Assembly (NCBI GenBank): GCA_029882915.1
Contig: JAOUJZ010000012.1
Location: forward strand, 1-49,587
From: Gammaproteobacteria bacterium
GTDB lineage: Bacteria; Pseudomonadota; Gammaproteobacteria; Nitrosococcales; Methylophagaceae
Direction: 5' to 3'
Length of the DNA stretch: 49,587 nt
In this document: positions 7,791 through 19,243 of the stretch, in pieces
Position numbering within the stretch: the first letter of the stretch is position 1
How the letters are laid out: every line of letters begins with the position of its first letter
Position numbers and translations under genes: made by a program
Notes under the pieces: generated by a model
Told to the model about the DNA's origin: nothing
Databases searched by the model: none
The model's input: the letters and a program-made list of their open reading frames with translations, nothing else

Positions 7791-9574
7791 GTGTGGTTGA
7801 TATAAAAGTCCCTGATATCGGTGATTTTGACGCAGTAGAAATCATTGAAGTATTGGTCAGTGTGGGCGATGAGGTATCAGCCAATCAGGACATCATTACT
7901 TTGGAGTCTGATAAAGCTGCGATGGAAATTCCAACTGAAGTTGCAGGTAAAGTGGTCAGTCTGAATGTTGCCGTTGGTGACAAAGTATCACAAGGCACAG
8001 TCATTTTAAGCTTAGAAACAGCAGATTCTGATCAGGTTGCAGCACAAGCTGCTGAACCAGTATCCGCAGCCGATAAGACAGTCTCAACTCCAGAATCAGT
8101 TAAACCAGCAGTTGTGCCTGTAGCAGCAGTTTCAGCAGCAAATATTGAAGCTGATCTACATGCAGAAGTACTGGTTTTAGGTTCAGGACCTGGTGGTTAT
8201 ACCGCTGCATTTCGTGCCGCTGATCTGGGTAAAAAAGTAGTTATGATCGAACGCCATGAGCGTATTGGAGGCGTATGTTTGAATGTCGGCTGTATCCCTT
8301 CAAAAGCCTTATTACATACTGCACAGATCATCAATGAAGCAGCTGATATGAGTGCGCATGGCGTAACATTCGCGGCACCTGAAATTGATATTCGCAAAAT
8401 TGAAGACTGGAAAAACAGCATTGTTAATAAATTAACCGGTGGTTTAACGGCACTGGCGAAACAACGTAAAGTCACCATTGTTAGTGGTGAGGCACACTTT
8501 GCCAGCAGTAACACCATGCAAGTCACCACCAGTGATGGTGTTCAAACCATTGCATTTGATAATTGCATTATCGCTGCTGGTTCTCGTGTGACTAAAATTC
8601 CTGTTTTCCCAAATGATGATCCACGAATGATGGATTCAACCGATGCTTTAGATTTGGCGGATGTGCCAGAGAATTTGCTCGTAATTGGCGGCGGCATTAT
8701 CGGTCTGGAAATGGCGACTGTATACAACGCACTAGGTTCGAAAATAACCGTGGTTGAAATGCAGGACAGCTTAATTCCGGGCGCGGATAAAGATATTGTT
8801 AAACCTTTGTTGAATAAGGTGAAAGAACAGTATGAAGCCATTTACCTCAATACCAAAGTGGCAAAAATTGACGCTCAGAAAAAAGGCCTGAAAGTTACAT
8901 TTGAAGGTAAAGATGTTCCAGATACAGCTACTTTCGACAAGATTTTAGTTGCTGTTGGTCGTTCACCTAACGGTAAATTGATTAACGCTGAAGCGGCAGG
9001 CGTCAATGTCGATGACTATGGTTTCATCAACGTGAATGCACAAATGCAAACCAATGTTCCACATATCTTTGCGATTGGTGACATTGTTGGACAGCCGATG
9101 CTGGCACATAAAGCCACTCATGAAGGTAAAGTCGCTGCTGAAGTCATTTCGGGTATTAAGTCTGCCTTTGACCCGATGACGATTCCTTCTGTTGCTTATA
9201 CCGATCCTGAAGTAGCATGGATGGGACTCACCGAAACAGAAGCTAAAGCTCAAAAGATTGATTATGTTAAAGGTGCATTCCCGTGGGCTGCCAGTGGGCG
9301 TAGCTTGAGTCTTGGCCGTGATGAAGGTTTAACCAAAGCCTTGTTTGAAAAAGAAACAGGTCGAATTATCGGTGCAGGTATTGTTGGTCCAAATGCAGGT
9401 GAATTGATTGCTGAAGCGGTATTAGCACTTGAAATGGGCGCAGATGCAGAAGACATTGGTTTGACCATTCACCCACATCCAACCTTATCGGAAACGCTGG
9501 GCTTTGCTGCTGAAATGGCAGAGGGCAGCATTACCGATTTACTGCCACCACGTAAAACGTTACATTCTAAATAG
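7787..9574 (+). CDS. lpd: Dihydrolipoamide dehydrogenase (E3) with N-terminal lipoyl domain
   Basis: A 595-residue FAD/NAD enzyme that reoxidises dihydrolipoamide in the pyruvate dehydrogenase complex. It is about 120 residues longer than E. coli Lpd because of an extra lipoyl domain (about 1-78, Lys43 in [10 protein letters not shown]) and an Ala-rich linker. The FAD site [17 protein letters not shown] begins near residue 132, the redox disulfide is in CLNVGC (near 165-170), the NAD site is [19 protein letters not shown] (near 302), and the C-terminal HPHPTLSE holds the catalytic His-Glu pair. This architecture is known from Neisseria, Ralstonia and others. The gene overlaps aceF by four bases and closes the operon. 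No clear terminator was seen before dam. Confidence 0.97.
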   Translation: MSVVDIKVPDIGDFDAVEIIEVLVSVGDEVSANQDIITLESDKAAMEIPTEVAGKVVSLNVAVGDKVSQGTVILSLETADSDQVAAQAAEPVSAADKTVSTPESVKPAVVPVAAVSAANIEADLHAEVLVLGSGPGGYTAAFRAADLGKKVVMIERHERIGGVCLNVGCIPSKALLHTAQIINEAADMSAHGVTFAAPEIDIRKIEDWKNSIVNKLTGGLTALAKQRKVTIVSGEAHFASSNTMQVTTSDGVQTIAFDNCIIAAGSRVTKIPVFPNDDPRMMDSTDALDLADVPENLLVIGGGIIGLEMATVYNALGSKITVVEMQDSLIPGADKDIVKPLLNKVKEQYEAIYLNTKVAKIDAQKKGLKVTFEGKDVPDTATFDKILVAVGRSPNGKLINAEAAGVNVDDYGFINVNAQMQTNVPHIFAIGDIVGQPMLAHKATHEGKVAAEVISGIKSAFDPMTIPSVAYTDPEVAWMGLTETEAKAQKIDYVKGAFPWAASGRSLSLGRDEGLTKALFEKETGRIIGAGIVGPNAGELIAEAVLALEMGADAEDIGLTIHPHPTLSETLGFAAEMAEGSITDLLPPRKTLHSK

Positions 9575-9647
9575 GCTTGTAAAGAAAGGATATTGAACTG
9601 CTCTTAGTGAGACTTTACATTTTGTTGCTATCTTTACGACAAAGCAT

Positions 9648-10439
9648 ATGGATCAGAAAATAACGCAATTACGCCCTCCACTTAAATGGGCGGGGGGCAA
9701 GCGTTGGTTGATTCCAGAGTTAGAAAAACTCTGGAAAAAACATGCTAAAAGCCGGTTGGTAGAACCGTTTTGTGGTGGTCTGTCTGTTGCTCTGGGCTTA
9801 CGACCTCAAACAGCATTACTGAATGATGTTAATCAGGCGGTCATCAATTTTTATCAGCAGATCCAGCAAGGGTTAGAACTGGATATTGCGCTTAAAAACG
9901 ATGAAGCTGTCTATTATCAGCACCGTGAAACCTTTAATAAGTTAAATCGTGACGGTAACTTAGGCAATACCTCAGCTCAGTTATTTTATTACTTAAATAG
10001 AACAGGTTATAACGGCTTATGCCGATTTAATAAATCCGGTGGTTACAATGTGCCTTTTGGCCGTTATAAGAAAATAAATTATCAACAAGATTTTTTCAGT
10101 TATCAGGCCGAATTATCAAATTGGGACTTTACAAATAAAGATTTTGAACAACTAGATCTAAAAGCAGATGATTTTATTTATGCTGACCCCCCGTACGATG
10201 TGCCTTTTCGTCAATACGCACAACAGGGGTTTGGTTGGGATGATCAGGTTAGGTTAGCCCAGTGGCTGTGTAAACATACCGGTCCGGTTGTGTTATCAAA
10301 CCAGGCAACAAAAAAAATTAAAGATCTGTACAGGGATCTCGGTTTTAAACTGAAATATCTAGAGGCACCACGTCGGATAAGTTGCAAAGGCAACGAACGT
10401 GAGCCCGTGAAAGAAGTGCTAGCGTTACGCGGTTTTTGA
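9648..10439 (+). CDS. dam: Dam-like adenine-specific DNA methyltransferase (class D12)
   Basis: A 263-residue N6-adenine methyltransferase. The SAM-binding motif LKWAGGKRWLIPEL is at about 13-26 and VEPFCGGLSVALG follows near 38. The catalytic DPPY is in FIYADPPYDVPFR near residue 180. The segments FYYLNRTGYNGLCRFNKSGG and YNVPFGRYKKINY closely resemble the target-recognition part of E. coli Dam (NYLNRYGYNGLCRYN, FNVPFGRYKKP), so GATC is the likely target. No restriction endonuclease, mutH or seqA is nearby, so it looks like a solitary regulatory/repair methylase rather than part of a restriction system. It sits 73 bases after lpd with no good Shine-Dalgarno. The GATC specificity is inferred from similarity. 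Confidence 0.88.
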   Translation: MDQKITQLRPPLKWAGGKRWLIPELEKLWKKHAKSRLVEPFCGGLSVALGLRPQTALLNDVNQAVINFYQQIQQGLELDIALKNDEAVYYQHRETFNKLNRDGNLGNTSAQLFYYLNRTGYNGLCRFNKSGGYNVPFGRYKKINYQQDFFSYQAELSNWDFTNKDFEQLDLKADDFIYADPPYDVPFRQYAQQGFGWDDQVRLAQWLCKHTGPVVLSNQATKKIKDLYRDLGFKLKYLEAPRRISCKGNEREPVKEVLALRGF

Positions 10440-10445
10440 TATAAT
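10437..10445 (+). promoter_or_regulatory. Extended -10 promoter for argG, overlapping the dam stop
   Basis: TGATATAAT at 10437-10445 is a perfect extended -10 (TGn plus consensus TATAAT). It overlaps the TGA stop of dam. No good -35 is visible 16-18 bases upstream, where dam codons constrain the sequence. The predicted start near 10452 gives a leader of about 45 bases, with AGGAAA near 10483 as the ribosome binding site for argG. Confidence 0.55.
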
Positions 10446-10498
10446 TCCCTGATCGCTCAACTCATATAACAATTTACATCTACAGGAAACATACACTG

Positions 10499-11710
10499 AT
10501 GTCTAAAATCAATAAAGTCGTGCTCGCCTATTCAGGTGGTCTGGATACGTCTGTTATTTTGAAATGGTTACAGGATGTCTACGACTGCGAAGTAGTGACG
10601 TTTACTGCTGACATTGGTCAAGGTGAAGAAGTTGAACCTGCCCGTGAAAAAGCAAAAGCAATGGGCATTAAAGATATTTACATTGAAGACTTACGTGAAG
10701 AGTTTGCACGTGATTATGTTTTCCCAATGTTCCGCGCTAATACCATCTATGAAGGTGAATATTTATTAGGCACTTCGATTGCTCGGCCACTGATTGCCAA
10801 ACGATTGATAGAAATTGCCAGAGAAACCGGTGCAGAGGCTATTTCTCATGGTGCGACGGGTAAAGGTAATGACCAGGTGCGCTTCGAACTGGGTGCGTAT
10901 GCCTTGAACCCTGATATTAAAGTCATCGCTCCATGGCGTGAATGGGATTTAAACTCTCGTCAGAAACTGCTTGATTACGCTGAAAAACACAGCATTCCAG
11001 TAGAAATGAAACGAGGTAAAAAATCACCGTATTCTATGGATGCCAACCTGCTTCATATTTCTTATGAAGGTGACATTCTGGAAGATCCCTGGACAGAACC
11101 AGAAGATTCAATGTGGCGTTGGAGTGTATCACCAGAAGATGCACCAGATACACCGACTTATGTTGAATTGACCTATGTTAAAGGTGATATTACTGCTATT
11201 GATGGTGTTGAAATGTCACCGGCAACAGTCATGGCACACCTAAATAAAGTCGGTGGTGAGAATGGCATCGGTCGCTTAGATATCGTTGAAAACCGCTATG
11301 TTGGTATGAAGTCTCGCGGTTGCTATGAAACACCAGCTGGCACGATCATGTTGCCAGCTCATCGTGCGATTGAGTCTTTGACCTTAGATCGTGAAGTGGC
11401 ACATTTGAAAGACGAACTGATGCCAAAATATGCCAGCCTGGTTTATAACGGTTACTGGTGGTCACCAGAACGTGAAATGCTGCAAGCAATGATCGACAAA
11501 TCACAGACCACTGTAAACGGTAAGGTCAGAGTCAAACTGTACAAAGGCAATGTCACTGTTGTTGGCCGAGCATCAGAAACAGACAGTCTGTTTGATGAAT
11601 CTATCGCAACCTTTGAGGATGACGCTGGTGCGTATAACCAAAAAGATGCTGAAGGTTTTATCAAGTTAAATGCACTACGATTAAAAATTGCAGGCAAAAA
11701 GAAAAAATAA
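10499..11710 (+). CDS. argG: Argininosuccinate synthase
   Basis: A 403-residue ATP-dependent ligase that joins citrulline and aspartate in arginine synthesis. The PP-loop motif [11 protein letters not shown] is at residues 9-19. Other family blocks are [45 protein letters not shown] and [12 protein letters not shown]. Length is that of the short bacterial type (about 400). ATG 10499 is preceded by AGGAAAC. No other arg gene is adjacent and no obvious ARG-box palindrome was recognised in the short leader. A strong hairpin follows the gene. Confidence 0.97.
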   Translation: MSKINKVVLAYSGGLDTSVILKWLQDVYDCEVVTFTADIGQGEEVEPAREKAKAMGIKDIYIEDLREEFARDYVFPMFRANTIYEGEYLLGTSIARPLIAKRLIEIARETGAEAISHGATGKGNDQVRFELGAYALNPDIKVIAPWREWDLNSRQKLLDYAEKHSIPVEMKRGKKSPYSMDANLLHISYEGDILEDPWTEPEDSMWRWSVSPEDAPDTPTYVELTYVKGDITAIDGVEMSPATVMAHLNKVGGENGIGRLDIVENRYVGMKSRGCYETPAGTIMLPAHRAIESLTLDREVAHLKDELMPKYASLVYNGYWWSPEREMLQAMIDKSQTTVNGKVRVKLYKGNVTVVGRASETDSLFDESIATFEDDAGAYNQKDAEGFIKLNALRLKIAGKKKK

Positions 11711-11726
11711 CATAATCAATAAATTG

Positions 11727-11760
11727 TCAGACATAGCCTGTTTTTTTAGGCTATGTCTGA
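11727..11760 (+). terminator. Perfect 13-bp hairpin after argG, probable terminator
   Basis: Bases 11727-11739 (TCAGACATAGCCT) pair perfectly with 11748-11760. The loop is G followed by seven T. Unusually, the T-run lies in the loop, and only TTTA follows the stem on the plus strand. It sits between the convergent argG and nitroreductase genes, so it may act on both strands, but the weak tail lowers confidence in simple Rho-independent function. Confidence 0.6.
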
Positions 11761-11801
11761 TTTAGTCGACACCAGCACAATTGATCGAAATAGTCAGAAT
11801 A

Positions 11802-12410
11802 TTAAGTTCTAAAACTATCAATCAGAAAAACCTCTTCAAGTGGCAATTGACCTGAACGTGGTCTGGCATCCTGTCTCTTTTTACCGATGGTTATCATCAT
11901 TGTAATAATGTGATCATGGGGTAAGTTGATTATTTTAGCGACTTTATCAAAATCAAAACCATCCATTGGGCAGCTGTCATAACCCATTTCTTTTGCCATC
12001 AGCATAATGTTCATGGCTGCAATGCTGGTAGAGCGAATACACTCATCACGCTGTGCCTGATGGTGGTTAGTGTAATATTCTTCAATTGCGGGTAGCAAAT
12101 AGCCTTGAACTTCTTCTGGTGCGTCACGCCAATAACGTTCAGGCTGTTTTTCCCATGCATTGAGATCGGCACATAAAACTAGTAACAGAGAGGCTTCGGT
12201 GACTTGTGCCTGCCCCCAACTGGCATCCTGAATCTGTTGGCGCTTTTCTTTATCTTGTACTTGAACAAAACGCCAGTGCTGAATATTAAATGCAGTGGGT
12301 GACAAAATTGCGTGTTTCATAAGCTCAGATATTTCTTCGGCAGTCATGATGTGTTCAGGATCAAAGTGTTTGACAGAACGACGACTGGTGATCGCTTCTT
12401 TAATATTCAT
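11802..12410 (-). CDS. Nitroreductase-family FMN oxidoreductase
   Basis: A 202-residue member of the nitroreductase fold. The N-terminal FMN-binding motif is SRRSVKHFDPEH (about 9-20), followed by SPTAFNIQHWRFVQVQ (about 37-52) and the C-terminal block SCPMDGFDFDKVAKIINLP. Such enzymes reduce nitroaromatics, quinones or flavins with NAD(P)H; the physiological substrate cannot be told from sequence. It is last in a minus-strand group (purB, two uncharacterised genes, this one), 22 bases after the previous stop, so it may be co-transcribed. It converges on argG with the hairpin at 11727-11760 between them. Confidence 0.87.
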   Translation of the reverse strand: MNIKEAITSRRSVKHFDPEHIMTAEEISELMKHAILSPTAFNIQHWRFVQVQDKEKRQQIQDASWGQAQVTEASLLLVLCADLNAWEKQPERYWRDAPEEVQGYLLPAIEEYYTNHHQAQRDECIRSTSIAAMNIMLMAKEMGYDSCPMDGFDFDKVAKIINLPHDHIITMMITIGKKRQDARPRSGQLPLEEVFLIDSFRT

Positions 12411-12432
12411 TAAATTTTGGGTCTCTGTAAAT

Positions 12433-13239
12433 CTAGAATTGCTCTACTTTTAGGTAGAGTATTTGCTGTGTTTCTTGGTGACTATGATAACGTGTCACGC
12501 CTTGTTTTTCGATGTTTTTTTCATTCGATATTGAACCGACTTCTAGCCAGACACCAACAGGTCCGGAAATGCTGGTAATGATCTGACTACGATCAATGAC
12601 GCCACTTTGTTTGGAGAAATGGCTGAATATCGGGTGAATATCAACCGTAGCATGATGATTAGGCAGAATTCTCGCCACAGCCTGAAATCCATTGAAAATA
12701 TCAAGATAGTTGGTGTTGGATTGAACAGTAAGATCGCCATCGGCTCGTAATACCAGATATTGTTCCTGCTGAGGGATTTCTTGCCCCATAGAAATTAAAA
12801 TCGGCCTGCCAGCGATGCCTTGCGCCTCATATTGCTGGTCTTTGTTGTTAGTATTTTGGGTTGACCACGTTTGAACGGAAACGCCAGAGGAGGTGCCTTC
12901 ATCATCGACCAAAATCTCAGCATCGATCTGTGATCGTTGTTGATCAGATAGGCGTTCATTGGTTCGTAATACCGTGATTTTAAGTCGTTGCAGTGGTGTA
13001 TCGAGTTTATGGATCAATTGTTTAATTTCATGAATGACATCAGGTTGTGCTTTTAAAATGATAACGTCATTAAATGCCCTCGCTGTGACATCTTTAGGTA
13101 AAAAGGCCTGAACTTCAGGCAACACTTCAACAGCCAACCGATGATTAAGCTGAATGGTTTCAATTCTGGTATCGGAATCACCATCAGCCCATACAAGGAC
13201 GCTACAGACTGTCAGCAAGGCAAATAATAAAGACTTCAT
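12433..13239 (-). CDS. Exported protein with secretin-N (NolW-like) domain
   Basis: A 268-residue protein with a clear signal peptide (MKSLLFALLTVCSVLVWADG, cleavage near 18-20). Residues about 28-95 (IETIQLNHRLAVEVLPEVQ, then VTARAFNDVIILKAQPDVI and EIKQLIHKLDTPLQRLKI) have the layout of the NolW/secretin-N repeat found in type II and III secretion and type IV pilus secretins. The rest is beta-rich (for example GRPILISMGQEIP) and somewhat like the start of a secretin barrel, but the protein is too short for a full secretin. It overlaps the upstream gene by four bases (ATGA 13236-13239). The function is unknown; a role in the envelope is likely from the signal peptide. Confidence 0.75.
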   Translation of the reverse strand: MKSLLFALLTVCSVLVWADGDSDTRIETIQLNHRLAVEVLPEVQAFLPKDVTARAFNDVIILKAQPDVIHEIKQLIHKLDTPLQRLKITVLRTNERLSDQQRSQIDAEILVDDEGTSSGVSVQTWSTQNTNNKDQQYEAQGIAGRPILISMGQEIPQQEQYLVLRADGDLTVQSNTNYLDIFNGFQAVARILPNHHATVDIHPIFSHFSKQSGVIDRSQIITSISGPVGVWLEVGSISNEKNIEKQGVTRYHSHQETQQILYLKVEQF

Positions 13240-13742
13240 ATATGTAAGCGCCTTGTTGAGATATCAGCAGTGCTGTGGTTCCAGATATCATTAAATTTCT
13301 GTTTCATACTGCGAACTTCTAGCGGACTATTAAAGGAGGCTCTGCCTTCATGACGTTGATAGTTTAGACAATGTAAATAGGCGTGGTCATCAACTAACAG
13401 GAACATCTCGGGCAGATCCTGATGTTGTACAGCTGTTTTGTGAATATGGAACGCGCTGGTGAGTCGTTGGGCAAGAGCTATTAATCTGTGTCCATCGACG
13501 ACATTTTGTTGGGTACTATGAACAGCAAACTTAACACTGGTTTTTTGATTACGGCGGGCGAACTCACTAATACAATCGATAAATTCAGTATTATCAAACA
13601 TGACAGGATCAAGGCTGTTGCCAAAGAAACAGATTTCCCGTCGTGCCTGCTGGGCAAGCTGAAGTGCCAGTGATTTAGCCTCACCTCGACTGTCAAATCG
13701 AATAATTTGATCTGATTGTTCAGTTGAGGATTGGTCAGTCAT
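13236..13742 (-). CDS. Conserved protein of unknown function downstream of purB
   Basis: A 168-residue soluble protein. I chose the start ATG 13742-13740, four bases after the purB stop. Upstream in-frame starts would read through purB for 45 more codons and are not credible. Recognisable features are FDSRGEAKSLALQLAQQARREICFFG and FLLVDDHAYLHCLNYQR. The pattern of 'act on a stretch of stress/defence-like PLD fold' came to mind (DUF7931-type proteins next to acetyltransferases), but there is no complete HKD motif and I do not claim enzyme activity. Overlaps on the 3' side with the exported secretin-N-like protein suggest the two are made together. Confidence 0.72.
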   Translation of the reverse strand: MTDQSSTEQSDQIIRFDSRGEAKSLALQLAQQARREICFFGNSLDPVMFDNTEFIDCISEFARRNQKTSVKFAVHSTQQNVVDGHRLIALAQRLTSAFHIHKTAVQHQDLPEMFLLVDDHAYLHCLNYQRHEGRASFNSPLEVRSMKQKFNDIWNHSTADISTRRLHI

Positions 13743-13746
13743 ATCA

Positions 13747-15153
<1,407 letters not shown>

Positions 15154-15242
15154 TTATATCAGATCTGAGTTTTGCTTAAGTGGTCTTGTTGAAATTGAGT
15201 TAAAATACTCCGATCTATTACCTCAACACCGGAGTAAGCTGC

Positions 15243-17780
15243 GTGCTGAATGAATATCAAAAACACGTTGAACAACGTGCACAAGAAGGATTGTCTCCAT
15301 TACCATTAAACGCCGAACAAGTTTCAGAATTGGTCGTCTCACTTAAGCAGAATGATACTGCTAACAGTGACCAATTACTGGATTTATTGATCCACCGTGT
15401 ACCGCCCGGTGTTGATCAGGCAGCGTATGTGAAAGCTGGGTTTCTGTCTGACGTCGCCAAAGGCGTTGTGAACTGTTCTGTTATTGATCCTGTTAAAGCG
15501 ACCGAACTGCTTGGTACGATGATGGGTGGTTATAACATTCAGGCGTTGATTGACTTGCTGGATAATCCGGACACGGCAGATGCTGCTGAAAAAGCTTTAT
15601 CAAAAACTTTACTGGTTTACGATGCGTATCATGATGTGGTTGAAAAATCAGCGACCAATGACCATGCCAAACGTATTGTTCAATCATGGGCTGATGCGGA
15701 TTGGTTCACATCAAGAGAGAAGCTACCAGAAAGTATTACGGTTACCGTATTTAAAGTACCGGGTGAAACGAATACCGATGATCTATCACCTGCAACTGAA
15801 GCATGGAGTCGTCCTGATATTCCATTGCATGCTAAAGCGATGCTAGTTAGTAAAATGCCAGATGGCCTGCAACAAATTGAAACCTTAAAACAAAAAGGTC
15901 ATCCTCTGGCTTATGTTGGTGATGTAGTTGGTACTGGTTCATCACGTAAATCAGCAATTAACTCTGTGCTGTGGCACATGGGTCACGATATCCCGTTTGT
16001 GCCTAATAAACGTCAGGGTGGGGTGATATTAGGTGGCAATATTGCACCTATTTTCTTCAACACTGCCGAAGACTCAGGTGCATTCCCGATTGAATGTGAT
16101 GTGCAGTCTTTTGAGATGGGTGATGTGATCACCATTCGTCCTTACGATGGGCAAATTTTGAATGAAGCTGGTGACGTGGTCTCAACTTTTACTCTGCAAC
16201 CGACAACGATTGCTGATGAAGTGCGTGCCGGTGGACGAATCCCATTGATTATCGGACGGGGTTTAACAGATAAAGCGCGTGAAACATTAGGTTTACCAGC
16301 ATCAGAAGTATTTGTCCGCCCTGTGGCTCCAGATGATACAGGTAAAGGCTTCACGCTCGCCCAGAAAATGGTCGGCCGTGCCTGTGGAGTTGATGGTGTA
16401 CGTCCAGGTACTTACTGTGAACCTAAGGTTACAACAGTCGGTTCGCAAGATACCACTGGTGCTATGACACGTGATGAATTAAAAGAACTGGCTTGTCTTG
16501 GTTTCTCAGCCGATTTGGTGATGCAATCATTCTGTCACACTGCAGCCTATCCGAAACCGGTTGATATCAAACTGCAACATGAGTTGCCAGACTTTATCAG
16601 CACCCGTGCAGGTGTGTCGTTACGTCCTGGTGATGGTGTTATTCACTCATGGTTAAACCGGATGGTATTGCCTGATACAGTCGGTACTGGTGGTGATTCA
16701 CATACCCGTTTCCCGATTGGTATCAGCTTCCCTGCGGGTTCTGGTCTGGTTGCTTTTGGCGCTGCTTTAGGTGTAATGCCTCTAGATATGCCTGAATCTG
16801 TTCTGGTTCGATTTAAAGGTGAAATGCAACCGGGTATTACCTTACGTGATCTGGTTAACGCAATTCCTTATGTTGCGATTCAAAAAGGGTTGCTGACTGT
16901 AGAGAAGAAAGGTAAGAAAAATGTCTTTAATGGTCGTGTTCTGGAAATCGAAGGCCTGCCTGATTTGAAAGTTGAACAGGCATTTGAATTGTCTGATGCT
17001 TCAGCAGAACGTTCAGCAAATGGCTGTACAGTCCATTTAAACAAAGAACCTATCATTGAGTTTTTAAATTCAAATATTTCCTTATTAGAGTGGATGATTG
17101 CTGAAGGTTATCAGGATGCCCGCACCATCCAGCGACGTATTGATGCCATGAAAGCATGGCTGGATGATCCGCAATTGCTGCAACCAGATGCGGATGCAGA
17201 GTACGCTGAAGTAATTGAGATTGATCTGAATGAAATCACTGAGCCATTGCTTGCGTGTCCAAATGATCCTGACGACATTAAACCATTATCAGAATTAGCT
17301 GGTGTGAGTATTGATGAAGTCTTTATTGGTTCATGTATGACTAATATTGGTCATTATCGTGCAGCGGGTAAAGTGCTTGAGAATATGGGCAACTTACCAA
17401 CCAAGCTTTGGGTTGCTCCACCGACACGAATGGATCAGCATCAACTGACTGAGGAAGGGATATACAGTATTTTTGGACGAGTTGGTGCACGTACAGAAAC
17501 ACCAGGATGTTCATTGTGTATGGGTAATCAGGCGAGGGTAGCGGATAATGCCACTGTTGTTTCTACCTCAACTCGGAATTTCCCGAATCGTTTAGGTAAT
17601 GGTGCAGATGTGTATCTGTCATCAGCTGAATTGGCGGCAGTGGTCGCTAGTCTTGGTCGCCTACCTACACCTGAGGAATATCTGGAAAAAGTTGCTGGTA
17701 TCGAACCGATGTCTGATGAGATTTATCGATATCTTAACTTTAACGAAATGGAAGAGTATAAACGTTCAATAGCTCAATAA
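15243..17780 (+). CDS. acnB: Aconitate hydratase B
   Basis: An 845-residue [4Fe-4S] enzyme that isomerises citrate and isocitrate in the TCA cycle. The start is GTG 15243 with CGGAG eight bases before. The N-terminus [15 protein letters not shown] matches E. coli AcnB, and an ATG start would be too far downstream. The domain order is the AcnB type: HEAT-like N-terminal region, swivel domain ([20 protein letters not shown] near 228), then the catalytic domains. Cluster Cys candidates are in [38 protein letters not shown] and [16 protein letters not shown]. The swivel-first arrangement separates it from AcnA. It is a single-gene unit ended by the terminator at 17799-17837. Confidence 0.98.
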   Translation: MLNEYQKHVEQRAQEGLSPLPLNAEQVSELVVSLKQNDTANSDQLLDLLIHRVPPGVDQAAYVKAGFLSDVAKGVVNCSVIDPVKATELLGTMMGGYNIQALIDLLDNPDTADAAEKALSKTLLVYDAYHDVVEKSATNDHAKRIVQSWADADWFTSREKLPESITVTVFKVPGETNTDDLSPATEAWSRPDIPLHAKAMLVSKMPDGLQQIETLKQKGHPLAYVGDVVGTGSSRKSAINSVLWHMGHDIPFVPNKRQGGVILGGNIAPIFFNTAEDSGAFPIECDVQSFEMGDVITIRPYDGQILNEAGDVVSTFTLQPTTIADEVRAGGRIPLIIGRGLTDKARETLGLPASEVFVRPVAPDDTGKGFTLAQKMVGRACGVDGVRPGTYCEPKVTTVGSQDTTGAMTRDELKELACLGFSADLVMQSFCHTAAYPKPVDIKLQHELPDFISTRAGVSLRPGDGVIHSWLNRMVLPDTVGTGGDSHTRFPIGISFPAGSGLVAFGAALGVMPLDMPESVLVRFKGEMQPGITLRDLVNAIPYVAIQKGLLTVEKKGKKNVFNGRVLEIEGLPDLKVEQAFELSDASAERSANGCTVHLNKEPIIEFLNSNISLLEWMIAEGYQDARTIQRRIDAMKAWLDDPQLLQPDADAEYAEVIEIDLNEITEPLLACPNDPDDIKPLSELAGVSIDEVFIGSCMTNIGHYRAAGKVLENMGNLPTKLWVAPPTRMDQHQLTEEGIYSIFGRVGARTETPGCSLCMGNQARVADNATVVSTSTRNFPNRLGNGADVYLSSAELAAVVASLGRLPTPEEYLEKVAGIEPMSDEIYRYLNFNEMEEYKRSIAQ

Positions 17781-17798
17781 ATATAGGGCTGAGTAGTT

Positions 17799-17837
17799 AA
17801 AAAAGGTTGTTCTCTATCATGGAGAACAGCCTTTTTT
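17799..17837 (+). terminator. Intrinsic terminator after acnB
   Basis: GGTTGTTCTC (17805-17814) pairs with GAGAACAGCC (17822-17831), with one G-U pair, around a 7-base loop. It is flanked by six A before and six T after (17832-17837), so it could also terminate in the reverse direction. Confidence 0.9.
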
Positions 17838-17888
17838 ATGGGATTTTTTAATCCAACAGCAGTAAACTTATTGGATTGATAACTCAGT

Positions 17889-18626
17889 ATGTGTACATAT
17901 GATCTTATGAATACGACGATTCAAACTATCTCAACTTTCGGTCTTGCCGTGGCATTTATTCCCGTTATTGTGGTGTTAGCTGTTTTGTATAAATGGTCAT
18001 TGGATGCCGCTAACGCAGTATATGCCGTGATAAGGATGTTGGTGCAGTTACTGTTAGTGGGTTATGTGCTGACTACTATTTTTCAGGCTGAAAGTGCTTG
18101 GTTAGTAATGGCAGTCATGTTAGTGATGGTCACAGCGGCCAGTTGGATTGCTCTGGGTACTGTCAAGGCACAACGGTTGGCACTCTATCGTCATGCCTTC
18201 TGGTCCATAGCCTGGGGTGGAGGTTTAACACTGGTACTGATATCACAGGGAGTGATACACCTCGACCCGTGGTTTGAACCACAATATATGATTCCATTGG
18301 CGGGAATGATCTTTGCCAACTCAATGAATAGTGTCAGTTTGGCGGCTGAACGATTGCATGCCGAAATTGAACGTGAGGTACCTTATAAAAAAGCACGGGC
18401 CATTGCCTTTCAGGCCGCTTTTATACCAGTGGTTAATTCGCTGTTTGCTGTTGGCCTAGTTGCTTTGCCGGGCATGATGACTGGGCAGATATTATCCGGA
18501 GTGTCACCCATTACTGCGGCTCATTACCAAATTGTGGTGATGTGTATGATTTTTGGATCAGCAGGTTTATCCACTGCTTATTTTCTGGTGATAGCAAAAT
18601 CGGTTTTTATTCAGACGGAAGAGTAG
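17889..18626 (+). CDS. fetB: FetB-like (UPF0014) ABC-type permease
   Basis: A 245-residue membrane protein with about six to seven helices and the UPF0014/FetB signature FANSMNSVSLAAERLHAE (near 138-155), AFIPVVNSLFAVGLVALPGMMTG and GVSPITAAHYQIVVMCMIFG. In E. coli FetA (ATPase) and FetB form an exporter linked to iron homeostasis and peroxide resistance. No FetA-type ATPase is adjacent here, so the partner must be elsewhere or the protein acts differently. The start is uncertain: ATG 17889 and ATG 17907 both lack a good Shine-Dalgarno, and 17907 (MNTTIQTIS) would shorten it by six residues. Its 3' end overlaps hflD by 16 bases on the opposite strand. Confidence 0.88.
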   Translation: MCTYDLMNTTIQTISTFGLAVAFIPVIVVLAVLYKWSLDAANAVYAVIRMLVQLLLVGYVLTTIFQAESAWLVMAVMLVMVTAASWIALGTVKAQRLALYRHAFWSIAWGGGLTLVLISQGVIHLDPWFEPQYMIPLAGMIFANSMNSVSLAAERLHAEIEREVPYKKARAIAFQAAFIPVVNSLFAVGLVALPGMMTGQILSGVSPITAAHYQIVVMCMIFGSAGLSTAYFLVIAKSVFIQTEE

Positions 18627-19243
18627 AGTTCAGTAGCGGTTTTTAACATCTTGCTTGACTGAAAAACGAATTGCCAGCGGCGCCCACCTTTTTGTCGCCA
18701 TAAAATAGCTGCACGAATGCCTGTAAGTAATAAAGCGCGAATACGATTAACATTATCAGCTTGTTGTAAAAAGCCAGGTTCACCATGAACCTGAATGCGA
18801 GGACTAAGCTCGCTGACCGTACGATGATAAATATCAGCAAAACGTGCGATTACTTGTGGGTTATTGATGTCACCAAAATACTCAATTTGTTGAGGAACCT
18901 GATCAATTTCACGGCTGATCAAATCCATCATGGCAGGTCGTTTTGCTAGTTGCCGTTCCAGATGCAACAGGCTGATCACATAACGAAGCAGTTCAACATC
19001 TTTTTTGTCCTTGCTCTTTGAAAGCTGACTGTTAAGTTGTCTAAGACCTGTTTTTAACTGATTTAAATTGCCATAAACTGCTTCTGTATTGGGTGGATCG
19101 GTGGCTAATAGACTATTCAATAATGTTTCCAATTCTGTCTGATTAACCTGACCTGTTTCAGCGATTTGCTGTACCAGTGTCACCGCCTGCATGATGGCAG
19201 CTAAGGCAATGATACGATCCCTTTCTCGTGACTGTTTACTCAT
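18611..19243 (-). CDS. hflD: High-frequency lysogenization protein HflD homologue
   Basis: A 210-residue all-helical cytoplasmic/peripheral protein. The N-terminal half ([21 protein letters not shown]) and the C-terminal [29 protein letters not shown] are the most conserved parts of the HflD family. In E. coli HflD binds the lambda CII activator; its housekeeping role is unclear. Length matches (E. coli 213). The start overlaps the mnmA stop by four bases (19240-19243), the same mnmA-hflD coupling seen in many gammaproteobacteria. Its 3' end overlaps the convergent fetB gene by 16 bases. Confidence 0.92.
   Translation of the reverse strand: MSKQSRERDRIIALAAIMQAVTLVQQIAETGQVNQTELETLLNSLLATDPPNTEAVYGNLNQLKTGLRQLNSQLSKSKDKKDVELLRYVISLLHLERQLAKRPAMMDLISREIDQVPQQIEYFGDINNPQVIARFADIYHRTVSELSPRIQVHGEPGFLQQADNVNRIRALLLTGIRAAILWRQKGGRRWQFVFQSSKMLKTATELYSSV

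Noticed and set aside
9648-10439. Restriction-modification system
   Set aside because: Only the methylase is present; both neighbours are housekeeping genes.
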